Origin: Bidens hawaiensis
Lineage: Eukaryota; Streptophyta; Magnoliopsida; Asterales; Asteraceae
NCBI GenBank assembly: GCA_021521415.1
Contig: JAIQDT010009058.1
Location: 35,110 to 99,109 of the forward strand
Reading direction: 5' to 3'
DNA length: 64,000 bases
Shown piece by piece: positions 20,594 through 35,500 of this stretch (positions are counted from its first letter, which is position 1; every line of letters begins with the position of its first letter). The notes under the pieces were generated by a model, which was not told the origin of the DNA, did no database searches, and worked only from the letters and a program-made list of their open reading frames with translations. A program made the translations under genes and the position numbers.

Positions 20594-23500
20594 GTGAGCT
20601 TATTATTATTATTATTATTATTAATCAAATGCACAAATTGCTTACTGCATTTAACTGTTTGAAAATTTAGGTTAAAATCGTTATATTTTCAGTAGATAAC
20701 ACTGTGTTAACTTATATGAGGTTCTAGTCTGGCAGTGGGGGTGATTAATAGGGATTAATCAGGATTTTTATATGTAGTTTTTAGTTATACACACACACAT
20801 TTTTATATGTAATTTTCAGTTTTATATATACACATACACTTTTTGGCCGGAAATTGGTTGGAATCTCGCTGTAAACCATTGATTTTGGCCGGAATCTCTC
20901 CACAAAACGCTGACTAGGACTGATTAATCTCCATTTTGGTCGGAATTGTCCATAGACCGATTAATTGGCAGGCTAGCCCAAAATTAAACAGTGGGGTGGG
21001 GTCAAGCGATTAATCGGCGCCTAGTCGGGACTCGGGATTTATACAACCATATAAGCTATATCAATCTTTTATTCAACAGTCATTTTTTTCCTATTGATAT
21101 TTTTAGTAATCATATGAATTGACATTATCTTTGAAGGTGGATGACTATCATCATCTCAACAGTAGCTCTTAGAGTCACCTTACTTCCCGTGCTTCTTGTG
21201 CAGCTTAGCAAGTTGAAGAGGAATGCTGAGTTGGTATCTCAATGTCAGTTACTTCTTGCTATGATTTTTTAACTTTTTAAGTGATTCAGAAAGAGATTGA
21301 CTGTTAAACCTTAAAATGTTGTTTTGACTTTTATATATTTCTTATAGTGCCTTTACCAATACCGCCACCTTTCTCAGGAAAGAGTTGGGTAGAACAGTAC
21401 AAACACTTTCGAGATAAAAGGAAAGAAATTGGCTGCCCTTCGTTTTTATGGATATTAGCATATCCACTTGTTCAGGTTAATCATTTGTAAATCGTTATAG
21501 ATGATAGACTTTTTGATTTATTAAATATCCTGTGTACTGTTGGTTGGTTTATTTTAAAGATTGATACATTGGTGAACCCTCTAAATGATACTTCTCTCTA
21601 GTTCCGACTTGGAGTCTTGGACATGTTTAAAAATCATCGATTTTGATAATTTAATAAGATAATAGTTTGAAAAGATCCTTGTGTAAAACCATGATGTCTA
21701 ATATAATAAATTAATAATTCTTCAATGTTACAAACATATTGTCATTTTTTAAAAGGTAGAGATCACTCTAGCTTTTCTTATTGCATTTGATTATTTATAG
21801 TTGTGAGTTGTACTCCCTTTATTCAATGAGTTTTATTTTTACTCAAATTTTACAATGTACTATACTGTGTGATTCCAAGACACAATAAACAATACTGTAA
21901 AACCTTACTACTGTTATGTAAAATGATACACAAATTTACAATCCACTGATGTTTATGTGAACTTTTTTTAACATTCACGGGATGAGGAATGAACTCCATA
22001 AGTTACTATTTTATCTATAAATTTAATACCGTTTTTTAGTTTAGTAAAAATTTACATGGTCCCAACAGTATTAATTTGTAGACGATTTGCAGTAATAATA
22101 AATTTAATATCTCATTCGTTGAATTTAATTTAATTTGCAGATTCCTTGTTTTATCTTGGGGACAGTGAGTGTCCGACAAATGGCACTGGACCATCATCCT
22201 GGCTTCGATTGTGTAAGGCAACTTATAAGTAAATAATTAGTAGTGCATATATTAAACGTTATATAACCAATCTTTGGCTTGTAACACCTTATGATTGTTA
22301 ATCTTTCTCTTGTCATATCCATTTCTTTTTAGGGAGATCGGTTGTTCAAACAACTAAATCTAATCTATGATTGTTAGTTTTATGTTTTAGCTTTAATATT
22401 TTATATACTTTGATATTTGGAAATCACCGATGAATTTTTGAAGTTGATATTTTATTCCTTCATTTCAGGGGGGCACTCTTTGTTTCCAGAATCTGATTGA
22501 ATTGCCACATGGCATGACAGGTTGCATTTTTCCCTTGCTGATAGCTTCACTGCATCTTGTCAATGTCCGGGTAATTCCCTTTCTTTGATTATTTGACTTC
22601 ATGAAACAGAAATTCAACATGACTAGCAGAGAGCCCGCGCTTTGCAGCGGGTGTAAACCATGAAGTCAAACCAGAATCAATTTATTGGTTTGTTTTGGTT
22701 TAATTTTGAACAGTTCGGTTTCGGAAAGTTTCTGCCTCCAAGGGACATGGCGCAACATTCATAAGTCCTTTGAAAAAAATATAGCATGTCATCAATACTT
22801 TCATTAATCTTTAAAACATCTAAAAACAAACATTGTTTATTGGAAATCATAATAACTAATGGAAGCTGTTAATATTGTGAATAATCTTCGATCCTTTCAT
22901 TCACAAATATATCAGAATATATAGAGTACAAAGGGCCTAATCTATATTTGGCTAATATTCAACATTGACTACCAAATCTTTATATAATAATACTATATAT
23001 CACTAATAATTCACAAATATATCAGAATATATAGAGTACAAAGGGCCTAATCTATATTTGGCTAATATTCAACATTGACTACCAAATCTTTATATAATAA
23101 TACTATATATCACTAATAGAAGCAATTACAAGAGCCCACTGATTGCGTTCGCATGCTACTGCCCATGATCTAACCTTAGGTTTCCTCTTCACACGTCCAA
23201 CTGCCAAACCTCGCTTAAATCATTCAGCCATCTGCCCCAAAGCCTTTTCCCAAAACATATTAAAATGAACATTAAAAATTCATAATTTATCGTCGAAAGT
23301 TCAGAAAAAGCCTTGTGAAGCCGATGCCTTTTGTAGGCAGGCATATCATTCACTGTGGAGGTATGCCAACATTCACCAATTGTTCGGATGATTGTTGTCC
23401 AGATTACACATCCAAATTAAAACATCCCAGAGGCTCACCTAGCTGCAAAAAGATAGCATGCCCAGATAATTTTAATGGTAAATATGAATCATATATATTT

Positions 23501-26500
23501 ACAATGCCAATAGCTTCAATTGCAATTTATCAATTGCAATTGAAGGAACATAAAACAATAACTGATTAAAAGAAACAAAAAAAAACTTACGGTCTAACTT
23601 TTTACCAAGAAGAACGTCCTGCACATCACGGGACATTATTTGACTTTTCTTTTAAGAGCATTACCGTTAAAACTAAAAGGACCAATTAGGTAATTCAAAT
23701 GCTTTGGCTTGATTCCTTGATATGGGTTCAAGGAAGTAAAAGTAAGGGGATGAAGCCGTCAACCCAAGGTCACTGACGAATCAAGCCAGGTAACAAATCA
23801 TATAGAAAGGAAATTGACTTAAATTTTTTTCCAAAAAGTTGTTCAATTAACCTAATCAATAATCCATCAAATTCAACCTTATTAGCACCTTATTAGCAGG
23901 TTAGCAACTAAGTGATTTGAAAATGTTTGTACGATATCAAATTTCTTTTAATTAACAAAAGCATGATGCGTAAAGAAAAAAATAAAGTTAGGTATATACT
24001 TTTGCATGATCCAACATCACCAAAAAAAAAAACCAATCCAAATAACTATCAGATTCACCTCCATAAAGGGACATATATTATGGCATTTGCATGTCTTCTT
24101 CTTTCTTTAACTATTAATTTATATTGTTTTATTAATATTATTTTAGTCTTGCTGTGTGTTTATGTATACCTAGAAGTTTATGCGCATTGGGTCATGTTCA
24201 TCTCCTATTTGCCATCAAAATTCTTAATAAACTTCTAAAGTTAACAGACTGTTATGAAAGATTTGGGTGGAATACATTTAATTTGATCCTCTTTAATGCT
24301 TAAATGATGGCAAATTTTAATAACATTTAACAGCTATAACATTATTAGGCCTTAATTTTATATCATAGATGACTGGCTATAATACCAGACCAAACAAACT
24401 TATGATGAAATGGGAACTAAATACAATACCTACGTTTGCAAACTGGATATCAACAACATAACAAAACAGTTGACTCCGAATAACCAAACAGTTGTATTTA
24501 ATAAAACTAAGAATATATAAAACACATACCTACTAAAATTTGATGAAGGGTTTCTCGGTGTCGACAATAGATAACAAAAAAGTGAGAATAATATACATGC
24601 CTGCACAAAATTAAAGGGATTCGTTAAATGAGTGTAATATGTCTTGCAAGGTTTCTAGCATAATCGAGTGGGATGGGATAACTAAATAGCCATTGGATAT
24701 TAACATTCGTAAAAGAAAAGGTCCTTAACATGCTCTTGCGTCATGCTTTATAATATAGTATAGATAAAAGTGTAACACGTTTACCTTCTCTTTTACTTTC
24801 AAACCTCGAAAGATGCATGGACAAATCCACGGTGTTCTAGCTTGTGTTGCTTTTGCATCACCGTTTAGGTAACCATTATGTTGTTTCAACCTGCAAAGGG
24901 CAAGCAAGTAGAAATAATAATACTGATTTATGAAAATATCGTCTATTTTTAAATGAGGCGTGTCTAATACATTAACATTAACGCCCTCCAAATGAAAATG
25001 TGTTCTCATTGTTCTCACTCAAATATGGTTTCTAGTCTACTATACACGCCGGGCCTAGTTAGTTAAAGTTTCACATAATCTTTCACCTAATCTCCTTCTT
25101 TTGTCGTATTAACCTAGACATTGCAAAATAGGTGGGTCTGGTAATAGGGTAAAACAAGCCATTTTAGTCAAAATGTTATCTGGGAAAAGGTAAATTACAA
25201 AAAATATAAAAAATGGTAATCTGACACATTATTCCATATATGAGTCTTCTAGATCTATATTGTGAAAATAATAATATGTAGTTTGTTTTTGGGTAGTTCA
25301 AACCCATACCTAATTGTAGGGGTGTAAATGAGCCAATGCGAAATGTGCTACTGGAACGGGCTTGCAAAAAAAATAATACCCTTTACATAGAGTGTTTCAA
25401 AAACTCACAAAGTATTAGACAAGCAGAGGTTAAACCGGATAAGTTATCAAGGCCGTTGGACCACCATTTTACTTAATAAATGCTTGTACAGAGATGTCGT
25501 AACAAACATAATAGCATTTTCATGAAGAGTAATACCAACAATGATGTATATGATCAATTAACAAGGTGGTTATAAGTATCAAAACTCTTCTTTTCAAAAT
25601 TAGGAGCGTCCAAGCAAAATGTGTCAACTTTGTGTAGCTAACATGAAAGAAGAGTTTTTCAGATAAGCTTGTACCATACAGCCATAGCACATTATTGTGA
25701 CCATCTATATTCTTATACCAAGTTATAACTAAAAATATATGTAAACCACATGTTCAATAGTATAGTTGAAGAAGATGATATCCATAAAACAAATCACTAA
25801 ACATTTACATGATCAAGAGAGGTAATTTACTGTCAATGTTTGAGGTGTACCAAAAGCATTAATGAGTTTGAACTTTCTGCACACATCAACAAACTGATAA
25901 TCATTTGACATAAGCCAATGATTAATTCCTAAAATAAACACAAATTCACCTTGCATCTTTGCTAAATGCATAACAAAATGTGCACCCATCGTCGGTGAAG
26001 CTAAACATGCCCCTGACGTGTTGCTCCTATAAAATTGATAAAAACCACAACCTTTCAAATAACCCATCATCAAATCAATAAAAATAAAAAGAAATTAATC
26101 TGGAGACACTAAACTTACGAATCAGGTAATGGGCTAAAAACATGACTTTCAAGGTAATGGGCTAAAAACATGACTTTCACCTATAATAAACCTAGGTAAA
26201 ATAGCAAGAAACACCCTTTAGTTATCATTTACCAAAACACCATTCAATTGATTTTACAAAATCATTTAGGGCAGAGTGCAAATGATGAACGAACACTCAT
26301 CATAATCATATGCAATGACATGTGTATGCAATGTCATATGAAATATGAAATGGGCCAAAACAAGATTGGGTAAATAAATGTAATTAAAAAAAAGTGAAAC
26401 TACTGTACAAGCCGATGAACGAACACTCATCATAATCATATTATCTGGACAAATTTAAGTAGAAGTTATCCTGTTTAAATGACTTGCTTTTGTAATTGGC

Positions 26501-29500
26501 TTAACCTTTCTAAGAGTTTCACCAATTATAGAAATTGGATTATTTGAATGAAATGCAGGTCACAGAGACAGAAATCAAGTTATTAATTCAACAAACATGT
26601 ATATATAGTAATTGAGTTCATATCACACACCTAGGGTATTTAAATGTTTCATCTTAAAACAACAAATTGAAACAATCTAATTGTCTGCCAAAAAGAGAGA
26701 ATTTTATTAAGTCTCCTAGAGTAAGCCTTAGCAACATATAAAAAAATTATGGACATGAAATTGTTGTCAGCCAAGATTAGTGTGGTTAGCCTTACAAGAT
26801 TGCTGACCAACAAATCAATTTCCTAAATTATAATCAAACAACCAAATATACATGTTTAATTGAGATGAAATTTGATACCTGAATAATCTATAGAGTTTCC
26901 CCAATCGTAACCAAATTAAAAATTGTATGAACCCTAAAAAGAATGATAATTAGAGATGAAATTGAAACCTGAAAAAAAAAAAAGACAACGAAATTGAAAC
27001 CTGAACCTGAGAGATGAAAATTGATGCGTGAATAATTTATGGAGTTGTTCCCAATCGGATGGGGAGTGGAAGAGTTAGAAGCGTTCAATTGAAGCGGTAG
27101 TTTAATATAGGGTTTAAAGGCGTAATTCAACATGAAACGGACCCAATTGAAGGAGAAGGAGAGGAAACGTCTCCGGGGCTGGCAACTTAAACCAACGTAG
27201 CCGGGATTATAAAGTTCACCGGAAATCATAAAGAAGTCATAAATGTTACGGCGTCTGAAAGAGAGAGAAAGGAGGAGATCAAAGGCCGCCTATAACTTTT
27301 ATAATGTAATATAGATAATTCCCTTCACTTTGAGTAATATGGTGCTAAAGACCAGGAAGGACTGTTTGTTGATAAAACGAATTTTAATTACTAAATCTAT
27401 AGAATGGCGTTGTTGAATGTCGTCTTTTTGTGCTATCATTATATGGTTTAGTTAGTTTGCACACTTTGTATTATTATTCATTCATAGATATAGATTGTAT
27501 TATATGATAAATGAAGGGTTAATTGCACTAATGGTCGCTGTTATTTGCTCATTTTGCACTTTTAGTCCCTAACTTCTACAAATTACAGACTCAATGCAAC
27601 TTTTTAGAAGTGGGTAAACACTTTTGGTCCCTAATTGGATGGGCGTGAACTTTAACCGTTAAGTGGGTGTAAATTGTCAAAAGTGCCCCTAATAATTAAA
27701 TAGATAAAAACATAAATAAATCAATAGTACCCACCCCACACTCTACCCTACCCTACCTTACCGGCATCATCTTGCCAGCATCATTAACATTGCAACACAC
27801 CGTTGTCTGGAAACCTGCACCACCACCGCCACGTTTCTTTTTTATTAACAGTGCGCCACCATTCTCCCTTGTCTCCGACACCCTGAAAACTTGAAAAACG
27901 AATCAAATAGGGACACAAATTAGTGTATGGTGCGACGGGAGGCGCTATCTTCACCTTTTACATGCGGGATCTGAAAAATCGAGGCTCATCTGCTGTCGAA
28001 GATGATGAAGCGGAGAGGTATGGTGGTGGGTAACTGTTGAGCTTCAAAGTTCTGCAGTCGAAGATGATGAAGCTGAGAGGTGTGGTGGCGGATAACAGTC
28101 GAGCTTCAAAGATCTGCGGTGGGGCTGCTGTCAGATCTGCAGTGGGGGTTTCAGTTGCTGGTCGAGTGAGCTTCAAAGGTGAGTTTCAGTTGCTGGCCGG
28201 TTGGTGTGGCTGCGGTGGTGGTCTGGCTAAGAACGGGCAATGGTGGTTTAGGCGATATGTTTTCCGGCTTTAGTGTTTGGATAAGAGGTGGGAAGAAATG
28301 GAGTGGAAGGGGATTGATTTTTGTGGGGGCCTACAACTTTTTTTAGATTTTAAGTTATAATTTTTGACTATTATGTTTTAATCTTTAATAATAAAGGGTA
28401 TTTTTGACACTTACCATCCACTTAATGGGCAAAGTTAACATCCATCCAATTTAGCGACCAAAAGTGTTACCCGCTTCTAAACAATTGGATCGAGTCTGTA
28501 ATTTCTCAAAATTGGGGAACTAAACATGCAAAATGAGCAAACCATTCGTGTAATTAACTCTAAAATGAATACTGATTTTTCTTGAGAAATGGTAAGGTTT
28601 TGAGCAATTATTTATTTATTTATTTTATTGTTACTTTTTTCCAAAAATATCAGACAGTTACAAAGAACCTCGCCTGTCTAATGTCTAGCTGATGTAGCAA
28701 TTACTTTCTGAGAGTTATGTAAGTAGGCTTCTGTAGAGGCTGTATGGTTCTGGTTTATTTATTTTGTATTCTATGTTTCTGAATTTATGGGTTATTTTTT
28801 TTAATCAGGTTTCATTTGACAAGTCTTCTTTGGCAAGGCTGCCAAATCTAATTGGTGTTTTAGCAAAGGTGAGTGAACTCTTTTATGTATAAAATTCTGT
28901 CAGTGTTCTTTTGGGGGGCATTTTGTAAATGAGTATTATCACTTGCAAAACATGACAGTGTATATTATGTTGGCTTATTCTTGTTATATAACTCAAGACA
29001 TGCATTCTAACATCTGTGTGTGTGTTTTGCAGTATTATAAGTACTACCTGCACTGTCTCACTATTCCTATACTTTTTGCTGGATTTTATCTTCCACAGGT
29101 AAACTAAGTTTCTCATATTTTGCAGCAAATTAGGTTGCAGTTTAAATCATTTAATTTTAACAAGAATAAAACTTGTTTTATTCTTGTTATATAGAACTGA
29201 CTGCTTGTTCTATACTAAGAGCCGCTATTAATCAATGAAACTGTACTTATTGAAGAAACTTAGTACTATAAAGAATGGACTTCATATATGATATCTCTCA
29301 TGTGGCTGGATATTAAACATTTCACTTTTTTAACAGTTTCAGTAAGTTAATTTTAATTGTTAAGCTCAGATTTTAATAATTCTTTTGCAGGGCAGTTTGC
29401 TATACTGGACAGCTAATAGCTCCTTAACCCTTGTTCAGGTTGGCTTTAGCTTTCTAACACCCCATTTTATATAATTCTCAACTAACCCATTTCATTTTTG

Positions 29501-32500
29501 CCCATATTTTTTTTTAAATTGTTGGATTTATAATTAATCACTTCTAATGCCAACTTATGCTATGTAGAATCATTCGTTAATTTGGTAAGTATGTTTAATT
29601 TTAGTTATTTAACTAATTAATTATGCAGCAATTAACTATGAAGCATCCACATGTTCGTGAAAAATTGGGATTACCTGATAAATTGGCTCCAGAGGATTCC
29701 GGAAAGTCCCCTGAAATGGATGGACTAGAATCCATATTCACTGTTCCTTTGGTTAAAAAACGTATTCAAGAGTTATCAGTACTAGAGATCTATAATGTAA
29801 GTGCCCCCCCCCCCCTCTTTTTCTTTTCCGGGTTTCCTCTTTATTTTTAGGTGGTTACTTTTGTTTGTTGATTGTTAACTGATATTGTTTCTCTTTTTTT
29901 TTATCTGGGTGGTTGAAATTATTTATAGCTTTCTATCTTGCACCTTTCAAAAGGGGATAAAGATAGAGCTGTCCCACTTCTAAGGTAATACACTGGAGCC
30001 TTCATATTGGTTAAATACTTTGAACGGAGATTCTAGAGGTAGTTTGTAAACGAACGCGAATGGATCATGTTTGTTTCACGTTAATCGAATACGAACAAAA
30101 ACGAACATGGTTTTCTTGTTTGTGTTCGTTCTTTAAGAAAATGTGCATGTTTGCGTTTGTTTATTTTGTTTGTCAATGTATAAACGAATGGTTTACGAAC
30201 GTAAACGAATGGACATAATTGAACATAGATGAACGAACAAAACTGAGCTAACTGTTAAAAGTAATGTGAAGAACTTTGTGTTGGAGCTAAAATGTTATTA
30301 AAACTAGACTAAATTGTAATGGGTCAAAAAAATTTAAATGAATATGTTAACGAATGTAAACTAACGAAGTTAACAAACGTAAACTAATAAATATAAATGA
30401 GAGTGTAAAGGAACGGAGAAAAAAAGTTTAAATAAACAAACGTCACAAACTTGAATGAGCGAACGAGACATGTGCTCATGTTCATTCTTTTAACTAAAAT
30501 AACACAATTATTATTCATGTTCGTTCATTTATTAAATAAATGAACTTCCCACCGAATGGTTTACGAACTGTTCACTAAACAGTCGACTCGTTTACATGCC
30601 TAGGCAAAATCAATGGGATTAAAAAGGGTAATTTTGGTAAGGGTCAAAACGGCTCAAATTTGATTGCAAATTCATATGAATGGATTAATCAAATTATTCA
30701 TGTGGTTATGTGCATTGAAAATACACTCTGGGTGATTTTTAATCAATTTGACCTTTTCTCTTTCAAGCTTATTTTTCACATTCTACCTGTTTGACCCAGT
30801 ACTTATATATGACAACCCGGGTCAACTCATTCATAAATGAGTTAAATTGTTAATGATGTGTATTTAGTCTATTGCTGTTTTCCAAAATTTGAACATAAAT
30901 TGCAGATTGATACTCGAAAAGGACCCTGAGCATGTTAGAGCATTGATCACTATGGGTCAAATTTTGATGAATGATCAAAAGTTAGTTGAGGCTACTGAAT
31001 ATTTGGATCGTGCTATAACCAACGTATGAAGCTCTGATTTCACTCTATTTTTAAATTATTTTCCAATTTTATTAACCAAGTACTTGTTGCAGCTTCTTCG
31101 TTTTGGGCATCCAACAGAACTTGAAGATATCAATAACTTGATTGTAGCATCAAATTCGTTTGGTAGAGCCCTTGGACGGCAGGTGAATCTTTTTTCTATA
31201 TGTTATTTTATATGACAATTTTTATTTCTATTTTGTATATGATTTTTTTTTCTTTTATACTAAGAATTGGGGTTTTATTGCAGGGTAAAGTGGTAGAAGC
31301 TATGGTACACCTAGAAAGAACAACAAATATGAAAGTGCCAGAGGATGCAAAGACCAAATTGTACTATTGTGAAGGCTTGTTAGCTCTTTCAAGGTAACAG
31401 TTATAACAAAACACATTATCTATTGGCATTAAAATTACTCCCTTAATAAATAAAGGGAAAATTTGTCTTATAAACGTTCACAAATATCATATATATCCAA
31501 CCCAAAGTTAAAAGTATCATATATACCCATTTCATTAAAAGCTTTTAAATATATGACCATTATACCCTTGTTTCTTTAACTTTTAAATTTTATATAATAA
31601 CTATTTTTTATCTCAAGACTCTTTAAATACATTAAAGAATATATGTTTTCTATTTATCCACGGTCCACCTATTTTAGTAACTAATTTAAACTGTATAATC
31701 ATGAAAAGGCAAAAATCATAGTCATGATTTGTTTAGCTTTTTGTGCTTCTTTAAGTTCTTTCGAAATTAATATTACTTACATATCACATCACTTTAGTTG
31801 ATTTATTTAACGCTCAACAGATATCTAGAATTTCAAACATCAATGCCACACTTTTTATAAAAAAATTATTATTATTATTACTTAATTGTTTAAAACTCGT
31901 ATTGTTAAATAGGTGTTCATTGGTTTCTATGCATGTTGTAAAAGAAATTAAGTTGTTTTAATGAACCAAATAAATCTTAAATTTTAATAAAAGTACTGTT
32001 GATGGGTAAATATGAAAGTTGAATGTTAAAAATGGATGAATGTGAATTTTGTAGAAAGGTTACATTCTCAGTTTATAATGAAACTAGTGATTTCTCTATG
32101 CATGTTGCACGGTGAACTTGGTTGGTAAAACCTAGGTGTTGCAGAGGTAAACTTGGTAATCGGTTGTATTTAATTGTAATTGTGATTGTGTTTATGAATA
32201 CAATAGGGTCCTATATAAAGATAAATACAAAGCATTAGGGCCGGCTATAATAACCAGGGCCGGCACATACTAAACTAATACTGTCGACTAATACTCCCCC
32301 TCAAGCAAAGGCCGGGGACCGACTCTTAGCTTGAACTTCAGAAGGAGGAAACGGTTTGATGGTAGAGGCTTCGTGAACACGTCGGCAATCTGATCATGAG
32401 TAGAGATAAACTGAACAGCTGGTTTTCTTCGAGCAACCTTCTCACGAACAAAATGAAAGTCTACTTCCACATGCTTGGTTCTAGCATGGAATACTGGATT

Positions 32501-35500
32501 AGCAGATAGGTATGTGGCTCCTAGATTGTCACACCATAAGATAGGAGGTATCGGCATAGGAGCACGTAGTTCAGTCAACAATGCTTTCGGCAACTGTAAC
32601 AGCCAAGGCCTTGTATTCAGACTCAGTAGATGACCGAGATACAATCTTTTGTTTTGTGGCTGACCATGAAACAAGATTCGATCCCAGACAGATAGCATAT
32701 CCCCCATGGATCGATGATCACCTGGGCATCTAGGCCGGTTTGCATCAAATAAGGCTGTTAAGTTGTGAGCACCGGTGTAGGCATGTAGGACAGGAGAGGA
32801 TTTGCTGGAGATCACGGGTCCATGTGTGGCAGTTCCGTGGAGATATCTTAGGATACGTTTGACAGCAGACCAGTGATCTTCAGTAGGGCAATGCATGAAC
32901 CGACAAACCTTGTTGACTGCAAAGGTAGTGTCAGGACGGGAGAGGGTCACATATTGTAATGCTCCAACCATTTTGTCTATATTTAACCGGATCAGCAAAA
33001 GGAGAACTGTCACCAAGAGAAAGCTAGCAGTATAAGGAGAGGGTACTGGTTTAGACTGTGACTATTTAGCTCAGTTCAACAGTTTAGAGATATTTCTTTT
33101 GGGTAAGAGTGACATCAGACCTGGTACGAACCACTTCAATACCCAGAAAATAAGACAACGACCCCATGTCTTGAACTGCAAACGAACGACTAGGCACCAC
33201 ACAATGTGATTAATAGTCTGGTTGTTATTCCATGTCAGAATGATGTCATCAACGTACACAAGCATATACATAAGTGCCCCATTATTAGAATATATATAAA
33301 TAAGAAGGGGTTTGTTTTGGATCTCTGAAATCCGAGAGTAGTTAAGGAAGACGATAACCGTTCAAACCACGCTCGGGGAGCCTGCTTGAGACCATATAAA
33401 GACTTATGCAGGAGACACACATGATTTGGCTTATGGGGGTCAAGAAACCCTTGTGGTTTCAAATAAACAGTTTTCTTTAGACCCCCATGTAAAAAGCGTT
33501 GTGAAGATAAGTTGCCGTAGGGACCACCGATTAGTGATAGCCAGTGAAAGAACAACCCTGATGGTGGTGGATTTCACCACTGGACTAAAAGTTTCAGTGT
33601 AATCTATGCCTGGCTGCTAATTAAACCTTTTGCAACCAATCGCGCCTTGTAGCGCTTAATTGTCCCATGCTGATCCCTTTTGACTTGATATACCCATTAC
33701 AATCAACAATATTACTATAAAGGGCACGAGGGACTAAGGACCATGTACCATTACGAATAAGTTCAGAGTATTCCTCTGCCATAGCCTTGCGCCAGTGAGA
33801 TTCTTTGTTGGCAATGGAAAACGAGGTAGGTTCAATATCAGGTAGGTGGGGTGGTGGAGGTGTGAAAGGAGGCTGAATTGTAAGGGTTGTTTTGTTTGGG
33901 GTTAGGTCTTAGGTTTGGTGGACGTGTACGTGGTGGTGGTGGTGCGGTTTGGGAGGTAGCAGATGTGGTGCTAGTGGAAGGTGTGGATTGGGTAGATTAT
34001 GAAGTAGTGGATGGGTTGGGGGTGGTAGAGTAGCAGACAAAAGCTGGGATCGAAGGAGCTGGTAGTAGGTTGGGTAGTAGTAAGTTGGGCTTGTGAGGAA
34101 GATAGAGTGTAGGCTGGTTGTGACAGTTTGGGTTGGACCGGTGGGGATGAGTGTGAGGGTTGTGGAGGTGATGGAGGAGGAGATAGTGTATCTTGGTCGA
34201 GGTCTGAAGGGTTGGTTTGAGCTTTGGATGTTTCATAGAACAGAATGGCACTGATTGGATAAGAGGAAACCATATGGGTTAATAGGTGTTGTAGAATTGT
34301 GGTTGGGCAGGAGACGGAGCAAGAAAAGGAAACGCGTTTTCATGGAACGGAACATATTTGGCAGCATAAATGCGTTCGGTGACATGGTCAAAACAACGAT
34401 AATCATGATAGGATGTGTTGTACCCAAGGAAAATGCATGGTGTAGAACGGAAATCCATCTTATGAGGATTATATGGACGAAGATGAGGAAAGCATCGACA
34501 CCCGAAGACCCGTAGGAAGGAGAAATCAGGTGTGTAAAGGGAGATATGGCGGAGTGTGTGCGAGAAGGCATGCGATTGATTAAGTAAACAGCGGTTTCAA
34601 AAGCATAATGCCAGAAACGTTGGGGAACATAAGCCTGTGACATGAGTGTGAGCCCAGTTTCAACGACATGACGATGACGGCTTTCAACTGTACCGTTCTG
34701 TTCGCTAGTGTGGGGACAGGACAAACGGTGAATAATGCCAATTGAAGTGAAGAAAGAGGAAAGGTTTCGGAACTCCTCTCCCCAATCAGTTTGTATCGAT
34801 TCGAGTTCGGTGGAGAACTGTCGTTCAGCCATAGTGACAAGCTGTTTAAAAATTGCAAAGACATCAGATTTACATTTTAAAGAAAATAACCACATGAACT
34901 TTGAGAAATGGTCAACACATAACCGAAAATAATTGTGGCCATCAAAGGAAGTCACAGGGGCTAGCCCGCATATACCACAAAAAACTAAATCCAAAACATG
35001 AGAACTTTTATAATCTGAGATAGTAACAACTTTTGATGATTTACAAAGAAGAATACAACGGGTATAAATACAGAGAAAAGAACTAGTATTGAGGAGTAAA
35101 ATCCTCCGATGACTAAATTAGAAATTTATACAATAAATGCAATGAATGATAGCAAATGCAGGAGATATTTGAGGCAATTGTTTAGAGTTGCCTAATACCC
35201 CTCGTCAATGCGAGACGGAGGTGGCTGCAGACGAAGCATTGTGCGAAACTTTTCAAAGAGAGATTTTGGTAAGCTCTTTGTGAAGATATCGGCAACTTGT
35301 TGATCCGTGGAAATGAACCTCGTATGGAGACGTCCAGCAGCGACTAATTCTCGAATGAAATGGTAATCAAGATCAGTATGTTTTGCTCTCTTGTGAGGGA
35401 TTGGATTTTGACTTAGAAAAAGTGCACTTTTGTTGTCACATAAGAGATGGGTGATCCAAATAAGCTCCAAAGCGGTGTTAGCCGTGGCCCTATATTCCAA

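Larger units (their letters stand above)
22571..28808 (+). other. OXA2 intron 5, enlarged by a Helitron and a MULE
   Basis: Donor GTAATT at 22571, acceptor TCAG at 28808. Without the two elements (22623-27315 and 27516-28560) only about 500 bp remain, so the ancestral intron was of ordinary size. Confidence 0.85.

Noticed and set aside
23315..23569. Cys-rich host peptide inside the Helitron
   Set aside because: Cys spacing matches no family I know, and no splice or start context supports it.
28037..28273. Short Gly/Val-rich gene in intron 5
   Set aside because: Lies within the MULE-like element and spans its internal tandem repeat; no family features.
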